A stretch of DNA of 64,000 nucleotides from Craterilacuibacter sp. RT1T (GTDB taxonomy: Bacteria > Pseudomonadota > Gammaproteobacteria > Burkholderiales > Chromobacteriaceae): NCBI RefSeq assembly GCF_023502145.1, contig NZ_JAMFLI010000002.1, positions 310,001 to 374,000 on the forward strand, in the 5' to 3' direction. The position numbers were made by a program, and so were the translations under genes. Numbering within the stretch: position 1 is the stretch's first letter; each line of letters starts with the position of its first letter. Under the pieces are notes generated by a model. The model had not been told where the DNA came from and did not search any database. It was given only the letters and a program-made list of their open reading frames with translations. Of this stretch, positions 39,001-48,270 are shown in pieces.

Positions 39001-40030
39001 CGGGCGCGAGCTGTTCGTGCTGGGCAAGATCAACAGCAAAGACCGCCTGATCATCAAGCACCGTGGCGAAGAGTTGCTGAACGAAAGCCGTACGGATCTG
39101 CAGCGTGCATGGAGCGAGACCAGCTACCGCATGCAGCGCCTGCGCGACAACCCGGCCTGCGCCGACAGCGAACATCTGCTGTTGTCGGATAATAAGGCGC
39201 GTGGCCTGTTTGCCGAACTGTCGTTCAATCCGTCCGACAATCCGGCGGCGCCGTTCATTGCCACCGGCAAGCGCCCGCGTATGGCGGTCTTGCGCGAGCA
39301 GGGTGTCAACGGTCAGATCGAGATGGCAGCGGCGTTTGACCGCGCCGGTTTCGAAGCGGTCGATGTGCATATGAGCGACATTATTGCCGGACGCGTATCG
39401 CTGGCCGACTTCAAGGGCCTGGCCGCTTGCGGTGGCTTTAGTTACGGCGATGTATTGGGTGCGGGTGAAGGCTGGGCCAAGAGCATTCTGTTTAATGCGC
39501 GGGCGCGTGACGAATTCAGTGCCTTCTTTGCGCGTCATGACAGCTTTGCGCTGGGTGTGTGCAATGGTTGCCAGATGATGTCCAATTTGTCGGCCATTAT
39601 TCCGGGCGCTGAAGCCTGGCCCAAGTTCCAGCGTAATGCCTCCGAGCAGTTCGAGGCGCGCTTTGCCATGGTGGAAGTGCCGGCTTCGCCGTCCATCTTC
39701 CTTGGCGATATGGTGGGCAGCCAGTTGCCGGTTGTGGTCAGTCACGGCGAAGGCCGCGCGGTATTCGCACCGGGCAAGGAAAACGAAGCCGCGATTGCCT
39801 TGCGTTACATCGATTTCGCCGGGCGTCCGACCGAGACCTATCCGATGAACCCGAATGGCTCGCCAGGCGGGATCACCGGTGTGACCACGGCCGATGGCCG
39901 CTTCACCATCATGATGCCGCATCCTGAACGTGTATTCCGCACCGTGCAGAACAGCTGGCATCCGGAATCGTGGGGCGAGAACGGCGGCTGGTTCCGCATG
40001 TTTGCCTCGGCGCGGCGTTGGGTGGCATAA
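36074..40030 (+). CDS. purL: Phosphoribosylformylglycinamidine synthase, single-chain PurL
   Basis: Fourth step of purine synthesis: FGAR + ATP + glutamine to FGAM. The large 1318-residue form carries an N-terminal domain, the linker, two AIRS-type ATP domains (motifs [46 protein letters not shown]) and a C-terminal class-I glutaminase with the nucleophile in [10 protein letters not shown] and the His/Glu in [10 protein letters not shown]. Gram-positive bacteria split this into PurS, PurL and PurQ. The ATG has only a weak GGGTG upstream. A strong terminator follows. Several long open frames on the opposite strand are codon shadows. Confidence 0.97.
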   Translation: MSYILKLRGGAALSSFRLEKLLDAALDAGLPKLAISAEFWHFADCSEALSEQEQSVLAQLLTYGAPQLCAPAAGELFLVTPRLGTLSPWASKASDIASHCGLEKIRRIERGVAFYIDGAAALDAAARRTLLALLHDRMTETVLFSLDEAERLFTHFDPQPMSSVDILAGGREALLLANSELGLALSDDEVDYLVENFTRMGRNPSDVELMMFAQANSEHCRHKIFNAEFIVDGEQKAKSLFRMIRDTHDAHPEGTLVAYSDNSSVIEGGFIERFYPAPDSHQYAFTQEPTAILMKVETHNHPTAISPFAGAATGNGGEIRDEGATGRGSRPKAGLTGFSVSNLNIPGFKQPWEAYSETQAEYGKPGRIASALDIMLEGPIGGAAFNNEFGRPNLAGYFRTFEEEVQGEMRGYHKPIMIAGGAGNIQNQQIHKNIIPEGALLIQLGGPSLLIGLGGGAASSMDTGANSENLDFDSVQRGNPEIERRCQEVIDRCWQRGAANPIESIHDVGAGGLSNAFPELVNDAGRGAIFELRKVHLEESGMSPMQIWSNESQERYVLAIMPDALDIFTAICERERCPFAVLGVATDDGHLQVRDDVFGNNPVDMPLNVLLGKPPRMTRDVSSVLQPDQVFDASRFPLKETAYRVLRLPSVADKSFLITIGDRTVGGMTARDQMVGRWQVPVADVAVTTMGFNSTRGEAMAMGERTPTALFSAPASGRLAVGEALTNIAASFVGNIGNVKLSANWMAAAGHPGEDANLYRTVEAVSTMCQQVGVSIPVGKDSLSMKTVWSDAEGKKSVTAPLSLVVSAFSPVEDVRKTVTPEIKADKDTDIILIDLGYGRCRLGGSAYAQVWKAMEGRAPDVESPMQLASFFNTIQSLLRDDMLLAYHDRSDGGLFATLSEMMFASRTGLSIDLQELVIERRNTQRYIADFVQPTAEAATHGRIMRVLFNEELGAVLQVKKGHTSEVISRFMKAGIGRELFVLGKINSKDRLIIKHRGEELLNESRTDLQRAWSETSYRMQRLRDNPACADSEHLLLSDNKARGLFAELSFNPSDNPAAPFIATGKRPRMAVLREQGVNGQIEMAAAFDRAGFEAVDVHMSDIIAGRVSLADFKGLAACGGFSYGDVLGAGEGWAKSILFNARARDEFSAFFARHDSFALGVCNGCQMMSNLSAIIPGAEAWPKFQRNASEQFEARFAMVEVPASPSIFLGDMVGSQLPVVVSHGEGRAVFAPGKENEAAIALRYIDFAGRPTETYPMNPNGSPGGITGVTTADGRFTIMMPHPERVFRTVQNSWHPESWGENGGWFRMFASARRWVA

Positions 40031-40060
40031 AACAAGCGCAGTATGTGCTGACAAACTGGA

Positions 40061-40088
40061 ACGGGTGCCCTGCGGCACCCGTTTTTTT
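40061..40088 (+). terminator. Terminator of purL
   Basis: Arms ACGGGTGCC and GGCACCCGT, 4-base loop, then seven T; 31 bases after the purL stop. Confidence 0.9.
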
Positions 40089-40126
40089 GCGGCTATCGCC
40101 ATTTGATCAAAATTACATTTAGCATC

Positions 40127-40193
40127 TTTACAGCAAACTGTGTAAACACATAACATGTTAACTATTATCCGCTGCAACCATGTATTGCAGCGG
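40127..40193 (+). promoter_or_regulatory. Possible promoter and leader hairpin of the GGDEF/EAL gene
   Basis: TTTACA at 40127-40132 and TAACAT at 40151-40156 with an 18-base spacer; the latter lies within a perfect palindrome TAACATGTTA (40151-40160). Downstream is a 9-bp-arm hairpin CCGCTGCAA/TTGCAGCGG (40169-40193). The area is clearly more AT-rich than the genes around it. The hexamers are only fair matches. Confidence 0.4.
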
Positions 40194-40239
40194 GCTAGCG
40201 TAGGGCCGCCTCTGGCGGTTATTGCCGGGGGCATGACAA

Positions 40240-42516
40240 TTGGACCGAGTGATTCGCGAGGCGGTTTTGCCTGCCTGTTTCGGGCAGGTTGAGGGCTTGG
40301 AGGAAGTATGCCGCTTGGTCGGCTATGATCCTGCGCAACAAGCGTTGCTGGCCAAGTATGCGGGCGCCTTGACCGGCTTGATCCAGGGTTTTGGCCAGCG
40401 TTATTTCGGACAGCTGCTTGAGTCCCATCAGGCCGCTCAGGCCTTGCTGCCGCATCTGGGATCCCGTCTGTGCCTGTTGAGCGATCAGCAGCAAAAACAT
40501 CATCACGATCTTGCGTGCTTGCCACTGGATGAGGCCCAGGCGCTGCGTGCACGGCAGCTGGGAGAGATGCATGCCCGTATCGGGCTGGATCCAGCCTATC
40601 TGGCGGGGCTGGGGGAGTTGCATGTCCAGGCTTTTTCTGCGGCCATCGCTTGTCTGTCGCTGGATGCGGCAGAGCAGGCACGCTTGCTGCAGAGTGTGCG
40701 CAAGCGGGTGGGTGCGGACATGGTGTTGCAATTGTCTGGTGCGCTGGCTCTGCAGTCACCTGCGCGTGTTCAGTCCGCGGACCTGTTTCAGCTTGAGCAA
40801 TTTTCCCGCCTGCTCTTGGGGCTAAGTCATCGGGAAGCCTCTTCATTGGCGGCGAGCGCCTTGCCGCAATACCTGATCGAACTTTGCGGGCAGCATGGTT
40901 TTACTGATGCCAGCCTCTATGGTTTGCCCAACGGGCAGTTGCTGGCGGGGAAACGCAGCACGGCAGTCGATTCCGCTTTATCACACATCATTCTGGAAAC
41001 GCTATCCGGCAGTCATCAGCCCTGCGCCTGTCGTGCCTGCTACCCGGCATTGATCACCGTGCCGCTTATCGGCTCCGGCAAGCCGCTTGCCTTGCTGGTT
41101 TTGGCGACGAAAGAAACGGGCAATCTGCCGCCGTCGGTCTGCGACATGCTCGCTGCGATCGGGCGCGAGGCCGCACGCTTGCTGCTCGCCGCCGCTGGAC
41201 AAGCCAAGCTGACGCCTGCAGAGCAGGAGTTGGCCTACTTATCCCGTCACGACAGTCTGACCGGTTTATCCAACCGCACCCACTTGCTGACATTGCTGGA
41301 TAGCATGCCCGCTGGCGAGCGCTGGGTCGCGGTACTGGCGATTGATGGTTTTCATGAAATCAATGCACGGCTTGGACATGATTTTGGCGACCGGGTATTA
41401 CTCAGCTGTGCCAGCCGGATCACGCCTATGCTGCCATCCGGTAGCGGTGTGGGACGGGTGGGGGCGGCGCGCTTCCTCTTATATGGCCATGGTGCCGAGG
41501 CGCAGCTGGATAGTCTGATTGCGGCCATTGTCCATGTGCTGGAGCAGCCTATCGATCTGGGTAGCGAGCATGTGCAGATCAAGCTCAGTGGCGGGGTGGT
41601 GATGGATGAAAGCGGGCACTGCCAGGGGGCAACCTTGCTGCGTCGTGCCGATCTGGCACTGATCCGTGCCCGGCATAAGGGTAATAGTCACTGGCATTAT
41701 TACGATGCGGCGATGGACGAGGAAATCCGCCAGTTGCACCGCTTGCGCACCGAGTTTGCCCAGGCGCTGGCTCAGGACGAGTTGGCCCTGTTTTTCCAGC
41801 CCAAGATTAATCTGCATACGCATGCCGTGATTGGCGTCGAGGTTTTGGTACGCTGGCGCAAAGACGGGCGTTATATTGCACCCGGCCAGTTTTTCCCCGC
41901 GATAGAAGCCACAGATCTGATGCGCCAGCTCGATAGCTGGGTATTAAAAGAGACGCTGCGCCATCTGGTGAACTGGCAGCGCCAGTTGCGGGCGCTGCCG
42001 GTCAGCGTCAATCTCTCGGCCATGAGCCTTAAGCATGAGGATTTTCTGCCCATGGTTGAGCGCCTGCTGGCACAGTACCCGCAAGTGGCCTGCCTTCTCG
42101 AGATTGAGGTGCTGGAAACCCTGTCGCAGCAGGAAGCCTTGCAAATCGCGCACAAGCTTGAGCATTGCCGTACCCTGGGTATTCGTATTGCGCTGGATGA
42201 TTTTGGCACGGGCGCGTCATCGCTGGTTCATTTGCAGCAGCTGCCGTTTGATACCATCAAGATCGACCAGCGTTTCGTCCGCAAAATGATAGAGTTTCCC
42301 GATAACGAGGCCATTATCCGCAGCATGGTTTCTTATGCCAGTCATAGTGGACGCCGTCTGGTGGCCGAGGGCATCGAGAGTCAGCCCATCTGGCAGCGCC
42401 TGCTTGAACTGGGCTGCGAAGAGGGGCAGGGCTACGAGATTTCGCCGCCCATGTCGGAAGAAACACTCTCTTTATGGTTGATGGAGTGGCATGCCGGCAT
42501 GGCTATATCGGCATAA
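40240..42516 (+). CDS. Globin-coupled sensor with GAF-like, degenerate GGDEF and EAL domains
   Basis: 758-residue predicted cyclic-di-GMP phosphodiesterase. The N-terminal part (about 40-160) resembles heme globin-coupled sensors, with the proximal histidine in RQLGEMHARIGLDPAY (H111). A GAF-like region follows (about 190-325). The GGDEF domain (about 335-490) has GRVGAARFLLYG in place of GGDEF, so it should not make cyclic-di-GMP. The EAL domain (about 510-750) keeps the metal and catalytic set: GVEVLVRW (EVL for EAL), SVNLSA, LEIEVLE, LDDFGTG, IKIDQRFV, AEGIES, GQGYEISPPM. The start is a TTG at 40240 behind GGGGG; no upstream in-frame ATG exists. Oxygen or NO sensing is an inference. Confidence 0.85.
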   Translation: MDRVIREAVLPACFGQVEGLEEVCRLVGYDPAQQALLAKYAGALTGLIQGFGQRYFGQLLESHQAAQALLPHLGSRLCLLSDQQQKHHHDLACLPLDEAQALRARQLGEMHARIGLDPAYLAGLGELHVQAFSAAIACLSLDAAEQARLLQSVRKRVGADMVLQLSGALALQSPARVQSADLFQLEQFSRLLLGLSHREASSLAASALPQYLIELCGQHGFTDASLYGLPNGQLLAGKRSTAVDSALSHIILETLSGSHQPCACRACYPALITVPLIGSGKPLALLVLATKETGNLPPSVCDMLAAIGREAARLLLAAAGQAKLTPAEQELAYLSRHDSLTGLSNRTHLLTLLDSMPAGERWVAVLAIDGFHEINARLGHDFGDRVLLSCASRITPMLPSGSGVGRVGAARFLLYGHGAEAQLDSLIAAIVHVLEQPIDLGSEHVQIKLSGGVVMDESGHCQGATLLRRADLALIRARHKGNSHWHYYDAAMDEEIRQLHRLRTEFAQALAQDELALFFQPKINLHTHAVIGVEVLVRWRKDGRYIAPGQFFPAIEATDLMRQLDSWVLKETLRHLVNWQRQLRALPVSVNLSAMSLKHEDFLPMVERLLAQYPQVACLLEIEVLETLSQQEALQIAHKLEHCRTLGIRIALDDFGTGASSLVHLQQLPFDTIKIDQRFVRKMIEFPDNEAIIRSMVSYASHSGRRLVAEGIESQPIWQRLLELGCEEGQGYEISPPMSEETLSLWLMEWHAGMAISA

Positions 42517-42566
42517 ATACAGCCGTTTCATGGTCGATGGTACCGGCGTTTGGCATTTTTGTGCTT

Positions 42567-42625
42567 AAATTTTATCCATAAAGAATAAAATTTACTTGAG
42601 ATAGATTGTGCTTTTACTTTATCCT
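42567..42625 (+). promoter_or_regulatory. Promoter with upstream inverted repeat before the SLC13 gene
   Basis: A perfect 9-bp inverted repeat AAATTTTAT/ATAAAATTT (42567-42575 and 42585-42593) stands two bases before a -35 like TTGAGA (42596-42601); the -10 is TATCCT (42620-42625), spacer 18. The whole 150-bp gap is AT-rich. The repeat is a candidate operator. Confidence 0.45.
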
Positions 42626-42669
42626 CATAGAAAGATTGCAATAAAAATCATTCTACTTTGGAGAAAAGT

Positions 42670-44136
42670 ATGAACAAAGTCTCGCAACATCGGCAGGATG
42701 TAGCGCAGGAAATGGGCTGGACAGCATGGGCGGGTTTTGTGCTGGGCCTGCTGCTGCTTGCTGCAACCCTGATCACCTCGCCACCGGATGGCATGTCGGT
42801 TGAGGCTTGGCGCTGCGTCGGCCTGGCGCTACTGATGGCGGCCTGGTGGTCGACTGAAGCGATTCCGATTCCGGCGACCGCCTTATTACCTATCCTGATG
42901 ATCCCGCTCTTGGGTTTGGGCACCATCAGGACCGCATCGGCGCCTTACGCCAATCCGACCATATTCCTTTTCCTGGGCGGCTTTATCCTCGGTCTGGCGC
43001 TGGAGCGCTGGAATTTGCATAAACGCATCGCGCTGTTGACGCTGCGCGCCGTGGGTTACCAGCCGCGCCGCCAGATTGCCGGCTTTATGCTGGCGACGGC
43101 GTTTCTCAGCATGTGGGTCAGCAATACCGCCACCACCATTATGATGATGCCGATCGGCCTGTCGGTGATTGCTTTGCTGACACAGGATGACGAGACCTCG
43201 GAGCAACAGGCTTTTGCTACTGCCTTACTGCTGGGTATTGCCTACGCTGCCAGCGTAGGCGGTATCGCCACCTTGATCGGCACGCCGCCAAATGCCTTGC
43301 TGGCTGCCTTTCTTAAAGACAGCTATGGCGTGCACATCGGCTTTGGCCAATGGATGCTGATCGGCCTGCCGGTTGCTTGCGGCATGTTGCTGTTTACCTG
43401 GTGGTGGCTGACGCGCAAAAACTTCAAGCTGGATACGGCCGAAGCCGAAGGGCTGATTGCCAGACAAATTGCCGAACTGGGCCCGCTAAGCAAGGCCGAG
43501 AAAATGGTGGCGGTGGTGTTTGTGCTGACCAGTCTGGCCTGGATATTTCAGCCCATGCTGGCCAAAGTCATTCCCGAAGCCAACGATACCAGTATCGCCA
43601 TGGCCGCTGCGCTGGCCCTGTTTTGTATTCCGGTTGATGCCAAAAAGCGCGTATTCCTGATGAATTGGGAGCATGCCGGCAAAGTGCCTTGGGGTATTTT
43701 GCTGCTGTTCGGTGGCGGCCTGTCGCTGGCCGGCATTATCAGTAGCACCGGGCTGGCGGCGTGGATTGCGACGGCGCTGGGCAGCTTGTCGGCGTTCGAG
43801 GGCGTGGCTCTGGTGTTGCTGATCGTGGCGGTGATTACCTTCCTGACTGAAGTGACCTCCAATACGGCTACGGCCGCCGCCTTTTTGCCGCTGTTGGGTG
43901 CCTTGGCCGTGTCGCAGGGGCTGCCGCCGGAGATGCTGGCCATTCCCGCCGCGATTGCCGCCAGTTGCGCCTTTATGATGCCGGTGGCGACGCCGCCTAA
44001 CGCCATTGTCTTTGGTACCGGTCATATGGAAATCAAGTCGATGATGAAAGCCGGCTTTGCGCTGAATATATTTGGTATCTGCTTTGTGTCCGGTGTCAGC
44101 TATGCCCTGGTCGGCTTGATCTGGCGCAGCATCTGA
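42670..44136 (+). CDS. SLC13/DASS-family sodium:dicarboxylate symporter
   Basis: 488-residue inner-membrane transporter with about 11-12 helices. The two SNT motifs that build the sodium and carboxylate sites are present: WVSNTATTIMMMP (about residue 155) and EVTSNTATAAAFLP (about residue 395). The start is the ATG at 42670 with GGAG 6 bases upstream rather than the TTG at 42658. Likely substrates are C4-dicarboxylates, citrate or sulfate-like anions; the sequence alone does not decide. It is followed by a terminator and has its own regulated-looking promoter. Confidence 0.9.
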   Translation: MNKVSQHRQDVAQEMGWTAWAGFVLGLLLLAATLITSPPDGMSVEAWRCVGLALLMAAWWSTEAIPIPATALLPILMIPLLGLGTIRTASAPYANPTIFLFLGGFILGLALERWNLHKRIALLTLRAVGYQPRRQIAGFMLATAFLSMWVSNTATTIMMMPIGLSVIALLTQDDETSEQQAFATALLLGIAYAASVGGIATLIGTPPNALLAAFLKDSYGVHIGFGQWMLIGLPVACGMLLFTWWWLTRKNFKLDTAEAEGLIARQIAELGPLSKAEKMVAVVFVLTSLAWIFQPMLAKVIPEANDTSIAMAAALALFCIPVDAKKRVFLMNWEHAGKVPWGILLLFGGGLSLAGIISSTGLAAWIATALGSLSAFEGVALVLLIVAVITFLTEVTSNTATAAAFLPLLGALAVSQGLPPEMLAIPAAIAASCAFMMPVATPPNAIVFGTGHMEIKSMMKAGFALNIFGICFVSGVSYALVGLIWRSI

Positions 44137-44159
44137 GCCCTGCGCATTTGATTCTGACC

Positions 44160-44182
44160 ACCCGGCTATAGGCCGGGTTTTT
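44160..44182 (+). terminator. Terminator of the SLC13 gene
   Basis: Arms ACCCGGC and GCCGGGT, 5-base loop, then TTTT. It ends two bases before an in-frame ATG at 44184 of the next gene, which argues against that upstream start. Confidence 0.85.
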
Positions 44183-44255
44183 CATGTCCAGTCTTCCCTT
44201 GGCTATGCTCATAGCTATGGCTACGCAGCGTAGCCGGCCAGATCGGGAGGGGCGC

Positions 44256-46607
44256 ATGGTGATGGACAAGGAGGCCCGGCAGTTTCAGGGCGAGCGCGAG
44301 GCGGCGCAGTATCGTGCGGCGGATGCGGATTTTGCGGCATGGGCAAGAGGGGTCGGGCCTGTTGTGCATGGCAGTGCAAGCCAGCTGGCAGTCTATCAAC
44401 TGGCCGGGCGTCTGCTGGCAGCGGGCAAAGTAAACAGCCGCGCGGCGGTGTATGCCCAGCTGCACGCTGCCGATGTGCTGGCTTGTGCCGGCATGTGGCT
44501 GGTCGCGCATATGACCTACGCCAGGCGGGTGTATCTGGATGGGCGGGCGCTGGATATTGCCGACTTCAAGCTGCAGCCGGAGGGACACACCGGCGGTTCA
44601 CTCAATATGGTGCTCGCCTATCTGGGCTATATGGCGGCCAATGCGCTGACGGGTCATACCCGCGCCTGGCTGATGGGGCAGGGGCATTGTGTGGCCGCCA
44701 TCGATGCTTGCAATGTGTTGCTGGACAATATGAGCCCGGCGCATGCGGCGCGTTACGCCGTGTCCGAGGCGGGGCTTAGCCGGCTGGCCAGTGATTTCTA
44801 CTCTTATCAGCCAGACTGTCCGCTGGGGAGTCATGTCAATGCCCATACTGCGGGCGGCCTGATCGAGGGCGGCTATCTGGGCTTTGCCGAGTTGCAGTAT
44901 GTACACATGCCCTTGCCGGGCGAGCGTCTGGTGGCTTTTCTGAGCGATGGCGCATTCGAAGAGCAACGCGGTAGTGACTGGATGAGCCGCTGGTGGCGGG
45001 GAGGCGATAGCGGGCTGGTGGTGCCGGTGATGATAGCCAACGGCCGGCGTATCGATCAGAAAACCAGTATGGGCCGCCCCGACGGCGTGGACTGGTTTTG
45101 CCGCCATCTGGCGCTGAACGGCTTTGCCCCCATGCTGATAGACGGGCGCGATCCGGCCGCTTTTGCCTGCGCCATTCTCGAAGCCGAAGACAGGCTGGAA
45201 GCCACGGCAGAAGCAGTCGCCGCCGGGCGCGCTGTCCTGCCTTTGCCTTTGCCGTATATCGTGGCCGAGACGGTCAAGGGTTGGGGCTTTCCCGGCGCCG
45301 GCACGAATGCCGCGCACAATCTGCCTTTATGTGGCAATCCTTCTCTTGATGCGGCGGCGCGTGCCGAGTTTCACGCGGGGGCCGCCATGCTCTATCAGCG
45401 CCTGCCCGCCATACAGGACGCGCGTGCCGCACTATCGGGCCATGCCCGGCAAGGCCGGGTGCGCGAGCGCGATAATGCGCTGGCTTGCCGGGATGTTCCC
45501 ATTCCTCAATGCCCGTTACCGGCGCTGGAGTCTGGCGGCGCATCGTCCCCCATGGATGCGCTGGATGGCGCATTTTGCGCGCTGATCGAGGCCAACCCCG
45601 GCCTGCGGGTGCGGGTGGGCAACCCGGACGAGATGCGCAGCAACCATTTGTGCCGCACCTTGGACAAACTCAAACACCGGGTATTGGCGCCGGAAGCCGG
45701 CATTGCCGAGGCGCAGGATGGCTGTGTGATTACCGCGCTGAACGAGGAGGCTGTGGTGTGTGCGGCGCTGGCCAATAAGGGCGGGCTGTCGCTGGTGGCA
45801 AGCTATGAAGCGTTTGCCGTCAAGATGCTGGGCGCCATCCGCCAGGAGGTGATTTTTACCCGCCATCTGCGTGCGGCCGGCCGCGCGCCGCGCTGGTTGT
45901 CGGTGCCGGTGATCTCGACCTCACATACCTGGGAAAACGGCAAGAACGAACAGTCGCATCAGGACACCACCCTGGCCGAGGCCTTGCTGGGCGAGATGGC
46001 CGATAGTTGCCGGGTGTTGTTTCCGTTTGATGCGGCCACGGCGGTGGCTGCCTTGCTGTCCTGTTACCGCAGCCATGGACGGGTATGCAACCTTGTTGTG
46101 CCCAAGCGGGTGCAGCCACAGCATCTGGATATGGCGGGTGCAGAGCAGGCGCTGGCGCAGGGCTGGGTACGCATTCCCCATGGCGGCGAGCAGTCGCAGG
46201 ATGTGCAATTGCTGGCCATCGGTGCGGCGCAACTGAACGAGATGCTGGCCGTCTCTGCGGTGCTGGTACGGCACGGCGTGGCGCACGAGGTGATTGCGCT
46301 GATTGAACCCGCCCGTTTGCGTGCAGCGCGGGATGCGCCAGAGGCGGCGTATTGCCTGAAGGCGGAGGCCTGCGAGCAAGCCTTTCCTGCCGGTAGTGTG
46401 CGCCTGTTGCTGAGCCACACCCGGCCCGAAGTCATGAGCGGTATTTTGTGGCCGCTGGCCAGGCGGGCGCGCGTTTGGCACGCTTTGGGCTATATCAATC
46501 AGGGGGGCACGCTGGATGAAGAAGGGATGCTGCATGCCAACCGTGCAAGTCGGCATCATGTGCTGGCATGTTTGTCCGGTGCATTGGGGCGGCAACTGGA
46601 TGCATGA
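44256..46607 (+). CDS. Divergent phosphoketolase-family enzyme
   Basis: 783-residue thiamine diphosphate enzyme related to xylulose-5-phosphate/fructose-6-phosphate phosphoketolase. Recognisable blocks: EGHTGGSLNMVLAYLGYM, MGQGHCVAAIDA, HTAGGLIEGGYLGFAELQ, LSDGAFEEQRGSDW and, in the pyrimidine-binding half, TSHTWENGKNEQSHQD. In true phosphoketolases the corresponding motifs are GDGEAETGPLA and TSHAWRNDHNGFSHQD, so cofactor and active-site surroundings differ. I recall this subgroup being annotated in some genomes as xylulose 5-phosphate 3-epimerase; the reaction here is unproven. The start at 44256 is set by GGGAGG 5 bases upstream; longer starts run into the terminator. Confidence 0.8.
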   Translation: MVMDKEARQFQGEREAAQYRAADADFAAWARGVGPVVHGSASQLAVYQLAGRLLAAGKVNSRAAVYAQLHAADVLACAGMWLVAHMTYARRVYLDGRALDIADFKLQPEGHTGGSLNMVLAYLGYMAANALTGHTRAWLMGQGHCVAAIDACNVLLDNMSPAHAARYAVSEAGLSRLASDFYSYQPDCPLGSHVNAHTAGGLIEGGYLGFAELQYVHMPLPGERLVAFLSDGAFEEQRGSDWMSRWWRGGDSGLVVPVMIANGRRIDQKTSMGRPDGVDWFCRHLALNGFAPMLIDGRDPAAFACAILEAEDRLEATAEAVAAGRAVLPLPLPYIVAETVKGWGFPGAGTNAAHNLPLCGNPSLDAAARAEFHAGAAMLYQRLPAIQDARAALSGHARQGRVRERDNALACRDVPIPQCPLPALESGGASSPMDALDGAFCALIEANPGLRVRVGNPDEMRSNHLCRTLDKLKHRVLAPEAGIAEAQDGCVITALNEEAVVCAALANKGGLSLVASYEAFAVKMLGAIRQEVIFTRHLRAAGRAPRWLSVPVISTSHTWENGKNEQSHQDTTLAEALLGEMADSCRVLFPFDAATAVAALLSCYRSHGRVCNLVVPKRVQPQHLDMAGAEQALAQGWVRIPHGGEQSQDVQLLAIGAAQLNEMLAVSAVLVRHGVAHEVIALIEPARLRAARDAPEAAYCLKAEACEQAFPAGSVRLLLSHTRPEVMSGILWPLARRARVWHALGYINQGGTLDEEGMLHANRASRHHVLACLSGALGRQLDA

Positions 46608-46616
46608 AATAGCAAG

Positions 46617-46625
46617 TGATATAAT
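46617..46625 (+). promoter_or_regulatory. Extended -10 promoter of aqpZ
   Basis: TGATATAAT: a perfect TATAAT at 46620-46625 with the TGn extension. No clear -35. It begins 10 bases after the preceding stop and 36 bases before the aqpZ start, in an AT-rich gap. Confidence 0.65.
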
Positions 46626-46661
46626 CAAATGCTAATATATTAAATTGAAACGGAGATGAAT

Positions 46662-47354
46662 ATGAAAGCCTATCTCGCTGAGGGTATTGGTACTTTCTGG
46701 CTGGTTTTGGGTGGGTGCGGCAGCGCAGTGCTGGCGGCCGCCTTTCCTGAACTGGGTATTGGTTTTGCCGGCGTGGCGCTCGCGTTTGGCCTGACGGTAG
46801 TCACGGCCTGCTACGCTATCGGCCCGATTTCGGGTGGCCATCTGAATCCGGCGATTTCGCTCGGCCTGTGGGCTGGCGGGCGTTTCCCGGCCAATAAGGT
46901 ATTGCCTTATATCATTGCCCAAGTGATAGGCGGCCTGATTGCTGCCAGCGTGCTCTATCTGATTGCCAGCGGCAAGGCCGGTTTCGATCTGGCCAGTGGT
47001 TTTGCCAGCAACGGCTACGGTGAACACTCGCCAGGCGGTTACGATCTGCGTGCGGTGATGATCTGCGAGATCGTGATGACCATGATGTTTGTGTTTGTGG
47101 TGATGGGTTCGACCAGCAAGAAAGCGCCGGCCGGCTTTGCGCCCTTGGCCATCGGCCTGTGCCTGACGCTCATCCACCTGATCTCGATTCCGGTCGACAA
47201 TACCTCGGTGAATCCGGCGCGCAGTACCGCCGTGGCCTTGTTTGTCGGCGACTGGGCGGTTGCCCAGTTGTGGGTGTTCTGGCTGGCTCCGCTGGTCGGG
47301 GGCGTGCTGGGTGGCTGGCTGTACCGTCTGGTAGACGACAACCAGAGCGCCTGA
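46662..47354 (+). CDS. aqpZ: Aquaporin Z
   Basis: Water channel of the MIP family in the inner membrane. 230 residues, six helices plus two half-helices carrying the NPA motifs: [13 protein letters not shown] (N62) and [12 protein letters not shown] (N184, with Arg187 of the selectivity filter). The narrow aromatic/arginine filter of AqpZ type is suggested by the nearby His in [13 protein letters not shown]. The start at 46662 is preferred because GGAG lies 6 bases before it; the ATG at 46656 would touch the ribosome site. A strong terminator follows. Confidence 0.94.
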   Translation: MKAYLAEGIGTFWLVLGGCGSAVLAAAFPELGIGFAGVALAFGLTVVTACYAIGPISGGHLNPAISLGLWAGGRFPANKVLPYIIAQVIGGLIAASVLYLIASGKAGFDLASGFASNGYGEHSPGGYDLRAVMICEIVMTMMFVFVVMGSTSKKAPAGFAPLAIGLCLTLIHLISIPVDNTSVNPARSTAVALFVGDWAVAQLWVFWLAPLVGGVLGGWLYRLVDDNQSA

Positions 47355-47383
47355 TAAATGCGGCGGCCGTGCCGCCTGATTGT

Positions 47384-47415
47384 AAAAAGCCCGGGAGAGC
47401 ATGCCCGGGCTTTTT
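47384..47415. terminator. Bidirectional terminator after aqpZ
   Basis: Arms AAAAAGCCCGGG and CCCGGGCTTTTT with an 8-base loop, between convergent aqpZ and the YgjV-like gene. Confidence 0.9.
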
Positions 47416-47447
47416 CATGGATGACATGATGGCTATTGCTGCCGCAC

Positions 47448-47954
47448 TCAGGCGAGCCGGTGCTTGCTATGCAGATAGAAGCGGTAATAGCCGACCAGAT
47501 TGCCGGCCAGAAAGAGCACCTCCATCAAAATAGCCATGGGCGAGCCCGCCAGACTGTTATGCAAGATCCAGATGCAGGTACTCACCATCAGCAAAATCCG
47601 CATTCTTTTATCCGAGCCGCTGAACATGGCGATATTCGGCAACAAGGCCGCGGCGCCGGCCAGCAAACTCAAGGCGTTTTGGTAGGTCATGGCCGTTGCA
47701 ATCAGGGTGAGGCCGATAAAGCCGAACATGATGCGCCGCGAGTTGAAATAGAGGCTGACCGTATTGCGTAAAGCGGCAATCGCCATTAATAGCACCGCCG
47801 TCCATTGCTCCAGCAGGAAAAAGTGCAGGCCGATCAAGACGTTGGCTGAAACCAGGCAATACACCACATGCTTGCGCTGCTTGAACTGGAATGTCATGAC
47901 ATCGAAGCACATTGCGATGGCAATGCAGATCTGTGACAGCAAAAACGGGGTCAT
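47448..47954 (-). CDS. YgjV-family inner membrane protein
   Basis: 168-residue hydrophobic protein with five or six membrane helices, starting MTPFLLSQICIAIAMCFDVMTFQ. The pattern of short helices with KQRKHVVYCLV, ALRNTVSLYFNSRR and the C-terminal NLVGYYRFYL fits the YgjV group (bacterial inner membrane protein, function unknown). No enzymatic or transport motifs. It is convergent with aqpZ across a terminator and faces a long intergenic region at its 5' side. Confidence 0.72.
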   Translation of the reverse strand: MTPFLLSQICIAIAMCFDVMTFQFKQRKHVVYCLVSANVLIGLHFFLLEQWTAVLLMAIAALRNTVSLYFNSRRIMFGFIGLTLIATAMTYQNALSLLAGAAALLPNIAMFSGSDKRMRILLMVSTCIWILHNSLAGSPMAILMEVLFLAGNLVGYYRFYLHSKHRLA

Positions 47955-48270
47955 GGCAACCGCAACTAAAATAAGTGAGAATTTACAATCTTATCTTATC
48001 GTTATGCCATCCGTCTTGTGTTGGACGACTGAATTTTAGCGTGGAGCCTGGATTTGCCTGCCCAGCAAGCGGGCCGTACTCGAACTCGCATCGCGATCTT
48101 CCCCGCCAAAATGCCTGTTTTTTGATAGTGATTTTTTGCGAATGTGATTGGCTAACGTCATTCCTATACAATATCATCTAGCTAAATTGGATAATTTATC
48201 CATTGGAGCGACGCGCTCCGGGGATAGACCATCCACTGCTGACCTTGCTGATGACCTGTAGGAGATAAAA
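47955..48270. other. Intergenic region before the amino-acid binding protein gene
   Basis: 316 bases without a supported gene, AT-rich in its parts near both divergent genes. It holds a TACAAT (48167-48172) that could be a -10, a palindrome GGATAA-T-TTATCC (48189-48201) and directly after it a hairpin GGAGCG-ACG-CGCTCC (48205-48219), then GGAG at 48261 before the start codon. The palindrome is a reasonable operator candidate. Confidence 0.5.

Noticed and set aside
38801-40846. 681-codon open frame on the minus strand across the end of purL
   Set aside because: It is a shadow of purL on the opposite strand, has arginine/histidine-rich composition without motifs, and runs through the purL terminator. 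Similar long shadows at 37403-38737 and 36134-37366 were dropped for the same reason.
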